DNA of 20,289 nucleotides from DASXPG01 sp044449445 (GTDB taxonomy: Bacteria; Gemmatimonadota; Gemmatimonadetes; Gemmatimonadales; JACORV01), in assembly GCA_044449445.1 (NCBI GenBank), contig JBIOIA010000024.1, positions 1 through 20,289 of the forward strand. The letters are read 5' to 3'. The stretch's first letter is position 1. Each line of letters begins with the position of its first letter. The position numbers and the translations under genes are program-made. Positions 1-6,015 of the stretch are shown here, in pieces. The notes under the pieces were generated by a model. That model ran no database searches. It saw only the letters and a list, made by a program, of their open reading frames with translations, and had not been told where the DNA came from.

Positions 1-20
1 CGCCCCCGCCCCCGCCCCCA
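1..20. repeat. Short GCCCCC tandem repeat encoding an Ala-Pro linker
   Basis: About three copies of a GCCCCC hexamer sit at the window edge. In the frame of the following gene they encode alternating Ala and Pro. Such linkers often follow the signal peptide of exported proteins, so this is probably coding low-complexity sequence rather than an independent element. Confidence 0.6.
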
Positions 21-682
21 CGCCGGCGCCGGCCGGCGGCGAGACCACGCCCGTCAACATCCTCACGGCCGACGAGATGGCCCAGGGCTTCCGGTTCCTG
101 TTCGACGGCACCAGCACCAACGGGTGGCGCGGCTACCGGATGGCCACGATGCCCGAAGGCTGGCAGGCCCGGGACGGCGCGCTCATGAAGGAGCGTCCGA
201 CCCGCGACATCATCTCGACGGACGAGTTCGAGAACTTCGAGCTGCGGCTCCAGTGGCGCATCGCGCCGGGCGGAAACAGCGGCATCATGTATCACGTCAC
301 CGAGCAGGGCGACGCGATGTACACCAGCGGCCCCGAGTACCAGGTGCTCGACGATTCCGGGCACGCCGACGGCCGCAACCGGCTCACTTCGGCGGGTTCC
401 GCTTACGGGCTCTATGCGCCGCCGGCCGGTGTCGTGCATCGCGCCGGCGAGTGGAACGACGTCCGGATCATCGTTCGCGGCCCTCACGTCGAGCACTGGA
501 TGAACGGCGTGAAGGTGGTCGAGTACGAGCTGTGGAGCGACGAGTGGCGCCGGCTCGTCCAGGCCAGCAAGTTCGCGCAGTGGCCGGAGTACGGGATGGC
601 GCATCGCGGCCACATCGGGCTCCAGGCAGATCACCCGGGCAGCGTTGAATTCCGCTCGATCCGGATCCGGGTCCTTCCGTGA
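2..682 (+). CDS. DUF1080 / 3-keto-disaccharide hydrolase domain protein, 5' partial
   Basis: The frame is open to the window edge, and 226 residues are visible. An ATG at 77 is internal, because the upstream codons continue an Ala-Pro-rich linker and the segment NILTADE that leads into the domain. The beta-sandwich domain starts at FRFLFDGTSTNGW and carries family hallmarks: GNSGIMYH, GPEYQVLDD, GEWNDVRI, VEHWMNG and a closing GHIGLQ...FRSIRIR strand. Pfam names this family 3-keto-disaccharide hydrolase, acting on glycosides whose C3 hydroxyl has been oxidised; the exact substrate here is unknown. The missing N-terminus probably held a signal peptide (inference from the linker). The stop overlaps the permease start as GTGA, so the two are translationally coupled. 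A Gfo/Idh/MocA oxidoreductase lies three genes on, the usual partner activity. Confidence 0.9.
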   Translation, partial: APAPAPTPAPAGGETTPVNILTADEMAQGFRFLFDGTSTNGWRGYRMATMPEGWQARDGALMKERPTRDIISTDEFENFELRLQWRIAPGGNSGIMYHVTEQGDAMYTSGPEYQVLDDSGHADGRNRLTSAGSAYGLYAPPAGVVHRAGEWNDVRIIVRGPHVEHWMNGVKVVEYELWSDEWRRLVQASKFAQWPEYGMAHRGHIGLQADHPGSVEFRSIRIRVLP

Positions 683-1920
683 CGCGCTTCAAGCTCTCGA
701 CGATGATGTTCCTCCAGTATTTCATCTGGGGCGCGTGGTTCGTCACGATGGGGACGTACCTGGGCCAGACGCTGCACTTCAGCGGCACCGAGATCGGCTA
801 CGCCTACGCCGCGACCGCGATCGCCGCCATCGTCTCGCCGTTCTTCATGGGCGTCGTCGCCGACCGGTTCTTCGCCTCCGAGAAGCTGCTCGCGATCCTG
901 CACCTCGCCGGGGCGGCGATCATGTACGTCGTTTCGACGCGCACCGACTTCGCGGCGTTCTTCCCGCTGCTCGTCCTGTACGCGCTGTGCTACATGCCGA
1001 CCCTCTCGCTGACCAACTCGGTGGCGTTCCACCACGTCGAGGATGCGCGGCGCGACTTCCCGGTGATCCGCGTGCTGGGCACGATCGGCTGGATCATCGC
1101 CGGGTGGATCGTGGGCCTGGGTCTCCACGCCGAGGCGCAGGCCGTGCCGATGCGCCTGGCGGCGGGCGCGTCGCTCGTGATGGGGATCTTCTGCCTGGCG
1201 CTGCCGCACACGCCGCCCAGGGCCGCGGGCACCCCGTTTTCCTTCAGGGACGCGCTCGGGCTCGACGCGCTGAGCCTGCTCAAGGACCGCTCGTTCGCGG
1301 TGTTCCTGCTGGGCAGCTTCGCGCTGTGCATCCCGCTCCAGTTCTACTACGCCTTCACCAACCTCTACCTCAGCGAGATCCACGCGCCGCGGCCCGCTTT
1401 CATTCAGACGTTCGGGCAGATGAGCGAGATCCTGTTCATGCTGCTGCTGCCGCTGGCCCTGAAGCGCTTCGGGATCAAGTGGATCATGCTCGGCGGCATG
1501 CTCGCGTGGGCGCTGCGCTACTTCGCGTTCGGTCATTACGAGCTGCCGGTGCTTGGCCTCCTGCCGGGCGGCATGTGGCTCGTCTACATCGGGATCCTGC
1601 TGCACGGCATCTGCTACGACTTCTTCTTCGTCAGCGGGCAGATCTACACCGACCAGCAGGCCGGCGCGCGGATCCGCGCCGCCGCACAGGGGCTCCTGAA
1701 CCTGGTGACCAACGGCGTCGGCTACCTGATCGGGGCCGTCGTCGTGGCGGGTCGCGTCGTGGACGCGTATACCGACGCCGCCGGCGCACACGACTGGTAT
1801 CACATCTGGCACACGGCCGGCTACATCGCGCTCGGCATCCTGGTGCTCTTCGCCGTGCTGTTCCGGCCGAGGACGCAGGCGCCCGAGCCCGAGGCGCCGG
1901 CGATGGCGAAGGCCGCATAG
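679..1920 (+). CDS. MFS permease, NHS (nucleoside:H+ symporter) type
   Basis: The 413-residue protein has about 12 hydrophobic segments. The N-terminus MTRFKLSTMMFLQYFIWGAW followed by FVTMGTYL is typical of the NHS/NupG-like branch of the major facilitator superfamily. So is the loop after the second helix, VADRFFASEKLLA. The start is GTG at 679-681, which overlaps the upstream TGA (GTGA). An ATG eight codons on is less likely because family members have residues before MMFLQ. In this setting, with DUF1080 and Gfo/Idh genes, the substrate may be a sugar, glycoside or nucleoside; sequence alone does not decide. The stop is two bases before the next ATG, so it belongs to the same operon. Confidence 0.9.
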   Translation: MTRFKLSTMMFLQYFIWGAWFVTMGTYLGQTLHFSGTEIGYAYAATAIAAIVSPFFMGVVADRFFASEKLLAILHLAGAAIMYVVSTRTDFAAFFPLLVLYALCYMPTLSLTNSVAFHHVEDARRDFPVIRVLGTIGWIIAGWIVGLGLHAEAQAVPMRLAAGASLVMGIFCLALPHTPPRAAGTPFSFRDALGLDALSLLKDRSFAVFLLGSFALCIPLQFYYAFTNLYLSEIHAPRPAFIQTFGQMSEILFMLLLPLALKRFGIKWIMLGGMLAWALRYFAFGHYELPVLGLLPGGMWLVYIGILLHGICYDFFFVSGQIYTDQQAGARIRAAAQGLLNLVTNGVGYLIGAVVVAGRVVDAYTDAAGAHDWYHIWHTAGYIALGILVLFAVLFRPRTQAPEPEAPAMAKAA

Positions 1921-1922
1921 CG

Positions 1923-2759
1923 ATGCGACCCGCCCTCGCGATTGTATTGGCCGCGGGTATCGTGCGAGTGGGAGCTGCCCAGCAGCCCGAGGCAAGCAGC
2001 GCCCAGCTCAGGCGCGTCGCGGCCGCGTCGCGCCGTTTCACCTCGCGCGATTCGGCCCGGTCGGCCGGGTTCGTCCCCGTGTTCGGCTGGCTGCCGACGA
2101 TGGGAACGCACTTCGTGGACACGCTGCGCATGGACAAGGCGCATTTCGACATGCTGCGGCCGGACAACCTGATGTACAGCCCTATCAACGGGAAGGATTC
2201 GCTGGTCGGGGTCGCCTACGCGTATTTCACCGCGGCGGGCGACACGGCGCACCCCGCGACGTTCGACGGCAATCCGCCGTGGCACGAGCATCCCAACCTC
2301 GCGCCGCCCGGCCAGACGCTGGTCATGCTGCACGTCTGGTTCGTGCCGTCACCCGACGGCCCGTTCGCGGGCCACAACGCCAACCTGCCGTTCTGGGCCG
2401 CCGGCCTGGAGCCGCCGCCGACGATCGACCTCAGGGCCCGCAAGACCGCGCGGGCGCTGGCGGAGGTCGTCGAAACGGTCGCCATCTTCCCGAACCTGTC
2501 GCGGCGCCCCTCGATGGCGCCGCGGCTGGCCGAGTGGCGCGGACAGGTTCGCGGACTGATTCCGCGACTGGACGCCGCACAGAAGGCCGGCGACTGGAGC
2601 CGTTGGAACGCGGTCGCCGACAGCGCGGCGGCGATCTGGGACGCGATGTCCGCCGCGTACTTCGCCGAGCGCGTGCCGGCGCCGATCCAGGTGCGGATGC
2701 ACCGCTTCATCGACGACATGCTCGGCGCCGGACACCACGACATGCCGGGAATGCACTAA
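1923..2759 (+). CDS. Secreted protein of unknown function with His/Met-rich C-terminus
   Basis: This is a 278-residue protein. The first 19 residues (MRPALAIVLAAGIVRVGAA then QQPE) look like a Sec signal peptide. I do not recognise a named family with certainty. The block GFVPVFGWLPTMGTHFVD, then MLRPDNLMYSPINGKDSLVG, then HEHPNLAPPGQ and VMLHVWFVPSPDGPFAGHN, reads like a small periplasmic family I have no name for, with several His and Asp residues that could bind metal. The last residues, GHHDMPGMH, are rich in His and Met, which again hints at metal (perhaps copper) but is not proof. The ATG lies two bases after the permease stop. The same frame is open much further upstream, but there it only shadows the permease gene. 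Confidence 0.8.
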   Translation: MRPALAIVLAAGIVRVGAAQQPEASSAQLRRVAAASRRFTSRDSARSAGFVPVFGWLPTMGTHFVDTLRMDKAHFDMLRPDNLMYSPINGKDSLVGVAYAYFTAAGDTAHPATFDGNPPWHEHPNLAPPGQTLVMLHVWFVPSPDGPFAGHNANLPFWAAGLEPPPTIDLRARKTARALAEVVETVAIFPNLSRRPSMAPRLAEWRGQVRGLIPRLDAAQKAGDWSRWNAVADSAAAIWDAMSAAYFAERVPAPIQVRMHRFIDDMLGAGHHDMPGMH

Positions 2760-2763
2760 CGCT

Positions 2764-2769
2764 GGGAGG
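2764..2769 (+). promoter_or_regulatory. Shine-Dalgarno site of the Gfo/Idh/MocA gene
   Basis: GGGAGG lies five bases before the ATG at 2775, a strong ribosome binding site that supports this start. Confidence 0.7.
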
Positions 2770-2774
2770 GTTCG

Positions 2775-4127
2775 ATGCCGCTCAACCGTCGCGACTTCGT
2801 CGGCAACACCACCGCCCTCGGGCTGTTCACCATCGTCAAGCCGCACGTGCTGGGCCGCCGTCATCGCGCGCCGAGCGACGGCGTGAACCTCGCGTGCATC
2901 GGCGTGGGCGGCCAGGGCCAGAGCGACGTCCAGGGCTTCACGCGCGCCGGCGCGAACATCGTCGCCATGTGCGACGTGGACGACGACGCGGCCGCCACGA
3001 GCTACCGCGCCCATCCGCAGGCGCGCAAGTACAAGGACTGGCGCGAGATGCTGGAACGCGAGCGCGACGTGGACGCGATCGTGTGCACCACGCCCGATCA
3101 CAGCCACGCCGTCATCACGATGGCGGCGCTGCGCGCCGGCAAGCACGTGCGCACCCAGAAGCCGCTGACGCGCACCATCACCGAAGCGCGCGCGATCCGC
3201 GAGGCCTCGCGGCAGCGCCCGCGGGTGATGACGCAGATGGGCAACCAGGGCCACGCCGGCGACGGCGTGCGGCTGATGCGCGAGTGGGTCGAGGCCGGGC
3301 TGATCGGCACGGTGCGCGAGGTGCACTACTGGACCAACCGCCCCATCTGGCCGCAGGGACTGCTCCGCCCCACCGAGGCGCACAACCCGCGGCCCAGCTT
3401 CGACTGGAACCTGTGGCTCGGACCGGCTCCGGACCGGCCGTACAACCCGGCCTACGCGCCGTTCCGCTGGCGCGGCTGGTGGGACTACGGCACCGGTGCG
3501 TTAGGCGACATGGCCTGCCACCTGATCGACGCGGCGTACTGGATCCTCGACCTCGGCTATCCGTCGCGTGTCGAGGCCGAGACGTCGCAGCTGTTCGCCG
3601 AGACGGCGCCCAAGAGCTCGCGGGTTCAGTTCACGTTCCCAGCGAAGGGCAATCGCCCCGCCGTCACCGTGGTGTGGCGCGACGGCGCGCTGGTGGCGCC
3701 ACGGCCCGCCGAGTGGCCGGCCACCGAGCTGTGGCCGTTCGGCGACGACGGCGGCCAGCTGTGGATCGGCGATGAGGGCAAGATGGTCGCGGGCGTGTAC
3801 TCCGAGAACCCGCGGCTCCTGAACGCCGACCGGATGGCGCAGGTCACCGCGCATCCACTCGACGTGCGTTATCCGCGCATCCCGGGCGGCGTGTACGCCG
3901 AGTTCGTGAACGCGGTCCGGACCGGCACGCCGTGCGGCTCGGACTTCGCGAATCACGCGACCGGGCTCACCGAGATGATCCTGCTGGGCTGCCTCGCGCA
4001 GCGCACCGGCAGCGGCGTGGACCTCGATCCCAACACCGGGCGGATCATCACCAGCCTGCCCGATGAGTGGATCAACCCGCCCTACCGCACCGGCTACCGG
4101 CCGGTCACCCTGGAACGGGCGGGTTGA
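2775..4127 (+). CDS. Gfo/Idh/MocA family oxidoreductase with Tat-like signal
   Basis: The 450-residue NAD(P)-dependent oxidoreductase begins NRRDFVGNTTALGLF, a twin-arginine (Tat) type signal for folded export. The Rossmann fold follows with LACIGVGGQGQ (glycine motif about residues 43-48) and an acidic residue ending the second strand (CDVDD, near 67-70). The usual EKP lysine motif appears as QKP at about 128-130, a variant I associate with the exported members. The GALGDMACHLID segment fits the substrate-side helix with the conserved His. The protein probably oxidises or epimerises a sugar or cyclitol ring hydroxyl and would supply 3-keto substrates to the DUF1080 protein of the same operon; that link is inference. 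Spacing from the upstream stop is about 15 bases, with a clear ribosome binding site. Confidence 0.92.
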   Translation: MPLNRRDFVGNTTALGLFTIVKPHVLGRRHRAPSDGVNLACIGVGGQGQSDVQGFTRAGANIVAMCDVDDDAAATSYRAHPQARKYKDWREMLERERDVDAIVCTTPDHSHAVITMAALRAGKHVRTQKPLTRTITEARAIREASRQRPRVMTQMGNQGHAGDGVRLMREWVEAGLIGTVREVHYWTNRPIWPQGLLRPTEAHNPRPSFDWNLWLGPAPDRPYNPAYAPFRWRGWWDYGTGALGDMACHLIDAAYWILDLGYPSRVEAETSQLFAETAPKSSRVQFTFPAKGNRPAVTVVWRDGALVAPRPAEWPATELWPFGDDGGQLWIGDEGKMVAGVYSENPRLLNADRMAQVTAHPLDVRYPRIPGGVYAEFVNAVRTGTPCGSDFANHATGLTEMILLGCLAQRTGSGVDLDPNTGRIITSLPDEWINPPYRTGYRPVTLERAG

Positions 4128-4152
4128 CTCCGGAATGCGCCGACGCCATGCT
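4124..4152 (+). promoter_or_regulatory. Possible sigma-70-like promoter for the leader-phhA unit
   Basis: TTGACT (4124-4129, overlapping the upstream stop codon) and CATGCT (4147-4152) are separated by 17 bases. The -35 matches five of six consensus bases. The -10 is weak but keeps the key A and final T. Transcription would begin near 4158-4160, only a few bases before the leader ATG codons. This would make the leader mRNA almost leaderless and exclude its GAGAG site, so the call is tentative. Read-through from the upstream operon is the alternative. Confidence 0.3.
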
Positions 4153-4161
4153 GAGAGCACG

Positions 4162-4239
4162 ATGATGCGCCGCTATGCGTACGCCTATCGCTATGCGACC
4201 CCCACCACGGGCCGGAGCCGGAGGCGCATGCGCAGCTGA
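4162..4239 (+). CDS. Tyrosine-rich leader peptide (putative attenuator peptide of phhA)
   Basis: A 25-codon ORF begins with tandem ATGs (4162 and 4165) and reads MMRRYAYAYRYATPTTG, ending in an Arg-rich tail before TGA. Four Tyr codons (4174-4176, 4180-4182, 4186-4188, 4192-4194) fall within seven codons, a density very unlikely by chance in such GC-rich DNA. A GAGAG ribosome-binding-like site (4153-4157) lies seven bases before the second ATG. The peptide precedes a terminator and then phenylalanine hydroxylase, whose product is tyrosine. It therefore looks like a leader peptide whose translation reports charged tRNA-Tyr, as the pheA, his and trp leaders do for their amino acids. It is seen only from sequence; translation is not shown. 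Confidence 0.72.
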   Translation: MMRRYAYAYRYATPTTGRSRRRMRS

Positions 4240-4274
4240 GCGCGCACTGACGTTGCGATCCCGGGCGGCCCGTG
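4206..4274 (+). promoter_or_regulatory. Candidate antiterminator of the phhA attenuator
   Basis: CACGGGCCG at 4206-4214, inside the leader ORF just after the Tyr codons, is perfectly complementary over nine bases to CGGCCCGTG at 4266-4274, the 5' arm of the terminator. Pairing these two would prevent the terminator from forming. A ribosome stalled at a Tyr codon would leave 4206-4214 largely uncovered, favouring read-through. A competing upstream pairing, ATGCGCC (4165-4171) with GGCGCAT (4223-4229), could fold the leader when no ribosome stalls. Confidence 0.6.
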
Positions 4275-4298
4275 AACTCCACGGGCCGCTCTCTTTTT
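4265..4298 (+). terminator. Intrinsic terminator in the phhA leader (attenuator)
   Basis: GCGGCCCGTG (4265-4274) and CACGGGCCGC (4280-4289) form a perfect 10-bp GC-rich stem with a five-base loop, followed by CTCTTTTTG with five consecutive T at 4294-4298. It ends only 20 bases before the phhA ATG, and those bases include its ribosome binding site. There is therefore no room for a separate promoter between terminator and gene, so phhA transcription must pass through this terminator. That makes it a conditional attenuator rather than a plain end-of-operon terminator. Confidence 0.85.
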
Positions 4299-4307
4299 GT
4301 CCCTGAC

Positions 4308-4312
4308 AGGAG
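4308..4312 (+). promoter_or_regulatory. Shine-Dalgarno site of phhA
   Basis: AGGAG sits six bases before the ATG at 4319 and fixes the phhA start. Confidence 0.75.
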
Positions 4313-4318
4313 CGACCG

Positions 4319-5053
4319 ATGCAGACGAAGACGAGTCCGTTACCGCCCGCGACCCTGCAGTTTCTGACGACGCAGGACTGGGGAGCGTATACGCGGGACG
4401 ACCACGAGGCGTGGTCGCTGCTGTACGAGCGGCGGATGAAGGCGCTGCGCCCCACGGCGAGCCGCGTGTTTCTCCAGGGCGCGGACGCCATCGGCCTCGC
4501 GCCGGACCGCGTGCCCGACCTCGCGGACGTGAACCGGCGGCTCGCGGCGCGCACCGGCTGGTCGGCGATACCGGTCACCGGCTTCCTGCCGGCGCGCGAC
4601 TTCTTCGCGTGCCTCGCCCGGCGCCGCTTCCCGACCACCGTGACGGTGCGGCCCAAGGATCGGCTCTACTACGTCCCGGAGCCCGACATCTTCCACGACG
4701 TCTTCGGCCACGTGCCGCTGCACGCGCACGCGGTGTTCGCCGACTTCCTCCAGAAGTTCGGCGCGCTCGCCGCAGCGGCGCGCACCGAAGACGACGTCGA
4801 GCGGATGGCGCGGCTGTTCTGGTTCACGGTGGAGTTCGGGCTGATCCGCGAGGCCGGCGCGGTGAAGATCTACGGCAGCGGGCTGATCAGCTCGCAGGAG
4901 GACGGTGCCCACGCGCTCGGCCCCGCGTGCGAGCGGCGCCCGTTCCGGCTGGACGACGTGATGGCACAGCCGTTCGAGATCGACAAGCTCCAGGACGTGC
5001 TGTTCGTCGTCGACTCGTTCGAACAGCTCTTTGCCTCGATCCGAGCCATCTAG
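4319..5053 (+). CDS. phhA: Phenylalanine 4-monooxygenase (phenylalanine hydroxylase)
   Basis: The 244-residue protein is an aromatic amino acid hydroxylase that converts L-phenylalanine to L-tyrosine using O2, tetrahydropterin and non-haem iron. The iron-binding facial triad is visible: His126 and His131 in FHDVFGHVPLH and Glu172 in LFWFTVEFGL. Other catalytic-domain signatures are YYVPEPD before the His motif and KIYGSGLISS after the Glu. There is no N-terminal ACT regulatory domain, as in other bacterial enzymes, and the length is slightly short for the family. No pterin carbinolamine dehydratase gene lies in the window, although the enzyme normally needs one. The gene stands alone, oriented with the upstream operon but separated from it by the Tyr leader and terminator, which suggest regulation by tyrosine supply. 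Confidence 0.96.
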   Translation: MQTKTSPLPPATLQFLTTQDWGAYTRDDHEAWSLLYERRMKALRPTASRVFLQGADAIGLAPDRVPDLADVNRRLAARTGWSAIPVTGFLPARDFFACLARRRFPTTVTVRPKDRLYYVPEPDIFHDVFGHVPLHAHAVFADFLQKFGALAAAARTEDDVERMARLFWFTVEFGLIREAGAVKIYGSGLISSQEDGAHALGPACERRPFRLDDVMAQPFEIDKLQDVLFVVDSFEQLFASIRAI

Positions 5054-5106
5054 GCCAAGTCCGGCAACATGTTGTCAAACGGCGAGTTCGTGTCGTCCGC
5101 TGCCGT

Positions 5107-6015
5107 CTACCTGCTGTGGATTCCGATGCCAATCATAAGCGAGTTGCCAGGTACGGGGGCCGCCCCAAGCCGCACACCGAACTGCAGCTGAAACTTGTCC
5201 ACGCCCGCAATGAGGCCAAGCTCGTTGAAGCTGGCGGTAGGTTGTGTAGTGCACACAGCCCTTCCAGCGAGCCCCCGCAGTAAACCATGGAAGGCCCCCA
5301 CGGACACGGTGCCTCGTACCCAGGAATCGCTGTCGAGACCGGAGTCCTTGCTCCATTCGAGCGCGACTCCTGGCTCAAGGCCATGCACGCGAATGGGAGG
5401 GGTTCCTGCGCCTGCGCTGAGGCGCCTTGCGGCCTCCGTCTGCACCAGCCCCCCACCCAGGGAGTGCCAGTTCATCGCCGCTTGAGCGTCTCCGAACGCA
5501 GCTCCTAGCCGCATCCACGGAAGCAATACATCGGCGCCAAAGCGGTAGCCCGTGCCGTTGGCGGAGCTGCCAAGGAGGCTTGAGCTCGTCGCAAAACCAA
5601 GCGCTCCCAACCGTATGACGTTGGTCATCTGGACTGAGACGCCAAGCGCGTATTCGTCGCTTTCCACACGGAGGCCAGGATCTTCGGTCAGCGTGGGGTC
5701 CTCGAACACATTCTTCACATATCGCGACGTGACCCGCGCTGCGAGCCCTACTCGGCCGATCAGCGCCGCTGCCGTCGCCGTCTGCTCCACTATCCCGGTT
5801 GCCGAGCTGGACGAGGAGCCCAGGGCGATACTCCAGCGGCTGTCGTAGGCAATAAGCGCTGGGTTCGTGGGCATTCCCAGGGAGCCCGTGAGCGCTACCG
5901 CCTCGACTCCAGCGGAGCCGATGACTTTGTCTGCGCCGAGGCCTGGCACCACTTGCGCGGGCGCTCTCGTCGTGAGAAACGCTGCGCCCAGCGCCAGTGC
6001 CGTGGCCCGTCTCAT
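5107..6015 (-). CDS. Secreted beta-barrel-like outer membrane protein of unknown function
   Basis: This 302-residue protein is the last of a five-gene overlapping operon. It starts with a signal peptide (MRRATALALGAAFLTTRAPAQ). The mature part has no hydrophobic helices. It alternates polar and hydrophobic residues with many Gly and Ser, for example ALIGRVGLAARVTSRYV and DEYALGVSVQMT, which fits a beta-barrel. The early NPALIAYDSRWSIALG segment resembles the start of PorV/PorQ or FadL-like barrels, where NPA follows the first hairpin; this is a weak match. The start ATG overlaps the upstream TGA (ATGA at 6012-6015). It converges with phhA, with about 50 bases between the stops. A role as an outer-membrane partner of the neighbouring secreted proteins is inference. 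Confidence 0.75.
   Translation of the reverse strand: MRRATALALGAAFLTTRAPAQVVPGLGADKVIGSAGVEAVALTGSLGMPTNPALIAYDSRWSIALGSSSSSATGIVEQTATAAALIGRVGLAARVTSRYVKNVFEDPTLTEDPGLRVESDEYALGVSVQMTNVIRLGALGFATSSSLLGSSANGTGYRFGADVLLPWMRLGAAFGDAQAAMNWHSLGGGLVQTEAARRLSAGAGTPPIRVHGLEPGVALEWSKDSGLDSDSWVRGTVSVGAFHGLLRGLAGRAVCTTQPTASFNELGLIAGVDKFQLQFGVRLGAAPVPGNSLMIGIGIHSR

Noticed and set aside
645..1922. Upstream extension of the secreted unknown protein by more than 400 codons
   Set aside because: That part overlaps the permease in another frame and is compositionally a shadow. The ATG at 1923 begins a proper signal peptide.
631..1995. A 454-codon frame on the minus strand opposite the permease
   Set aside because: It is low-complexity Arg/His/Glu-rich translation opposite a clear MFS protein. 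No start context or family pattern.
4265..4298. Terminator as a simple end of the upstream sugar operon
   Set aside because: It lies within 20 bases of the phhA start with no space for another promoter, and it is preceded by a Tyr-rich ORF holding a copy of one arm. Termination of the upstream operon may be a second effect, but attenuation explains more.
5065..5074. CAACATGTTG palindrome between the convergent phhA and barrel genes
   Set aside because: The stem is too short and no T-tract flanks it. There is no reason to call it a terminator or operator.
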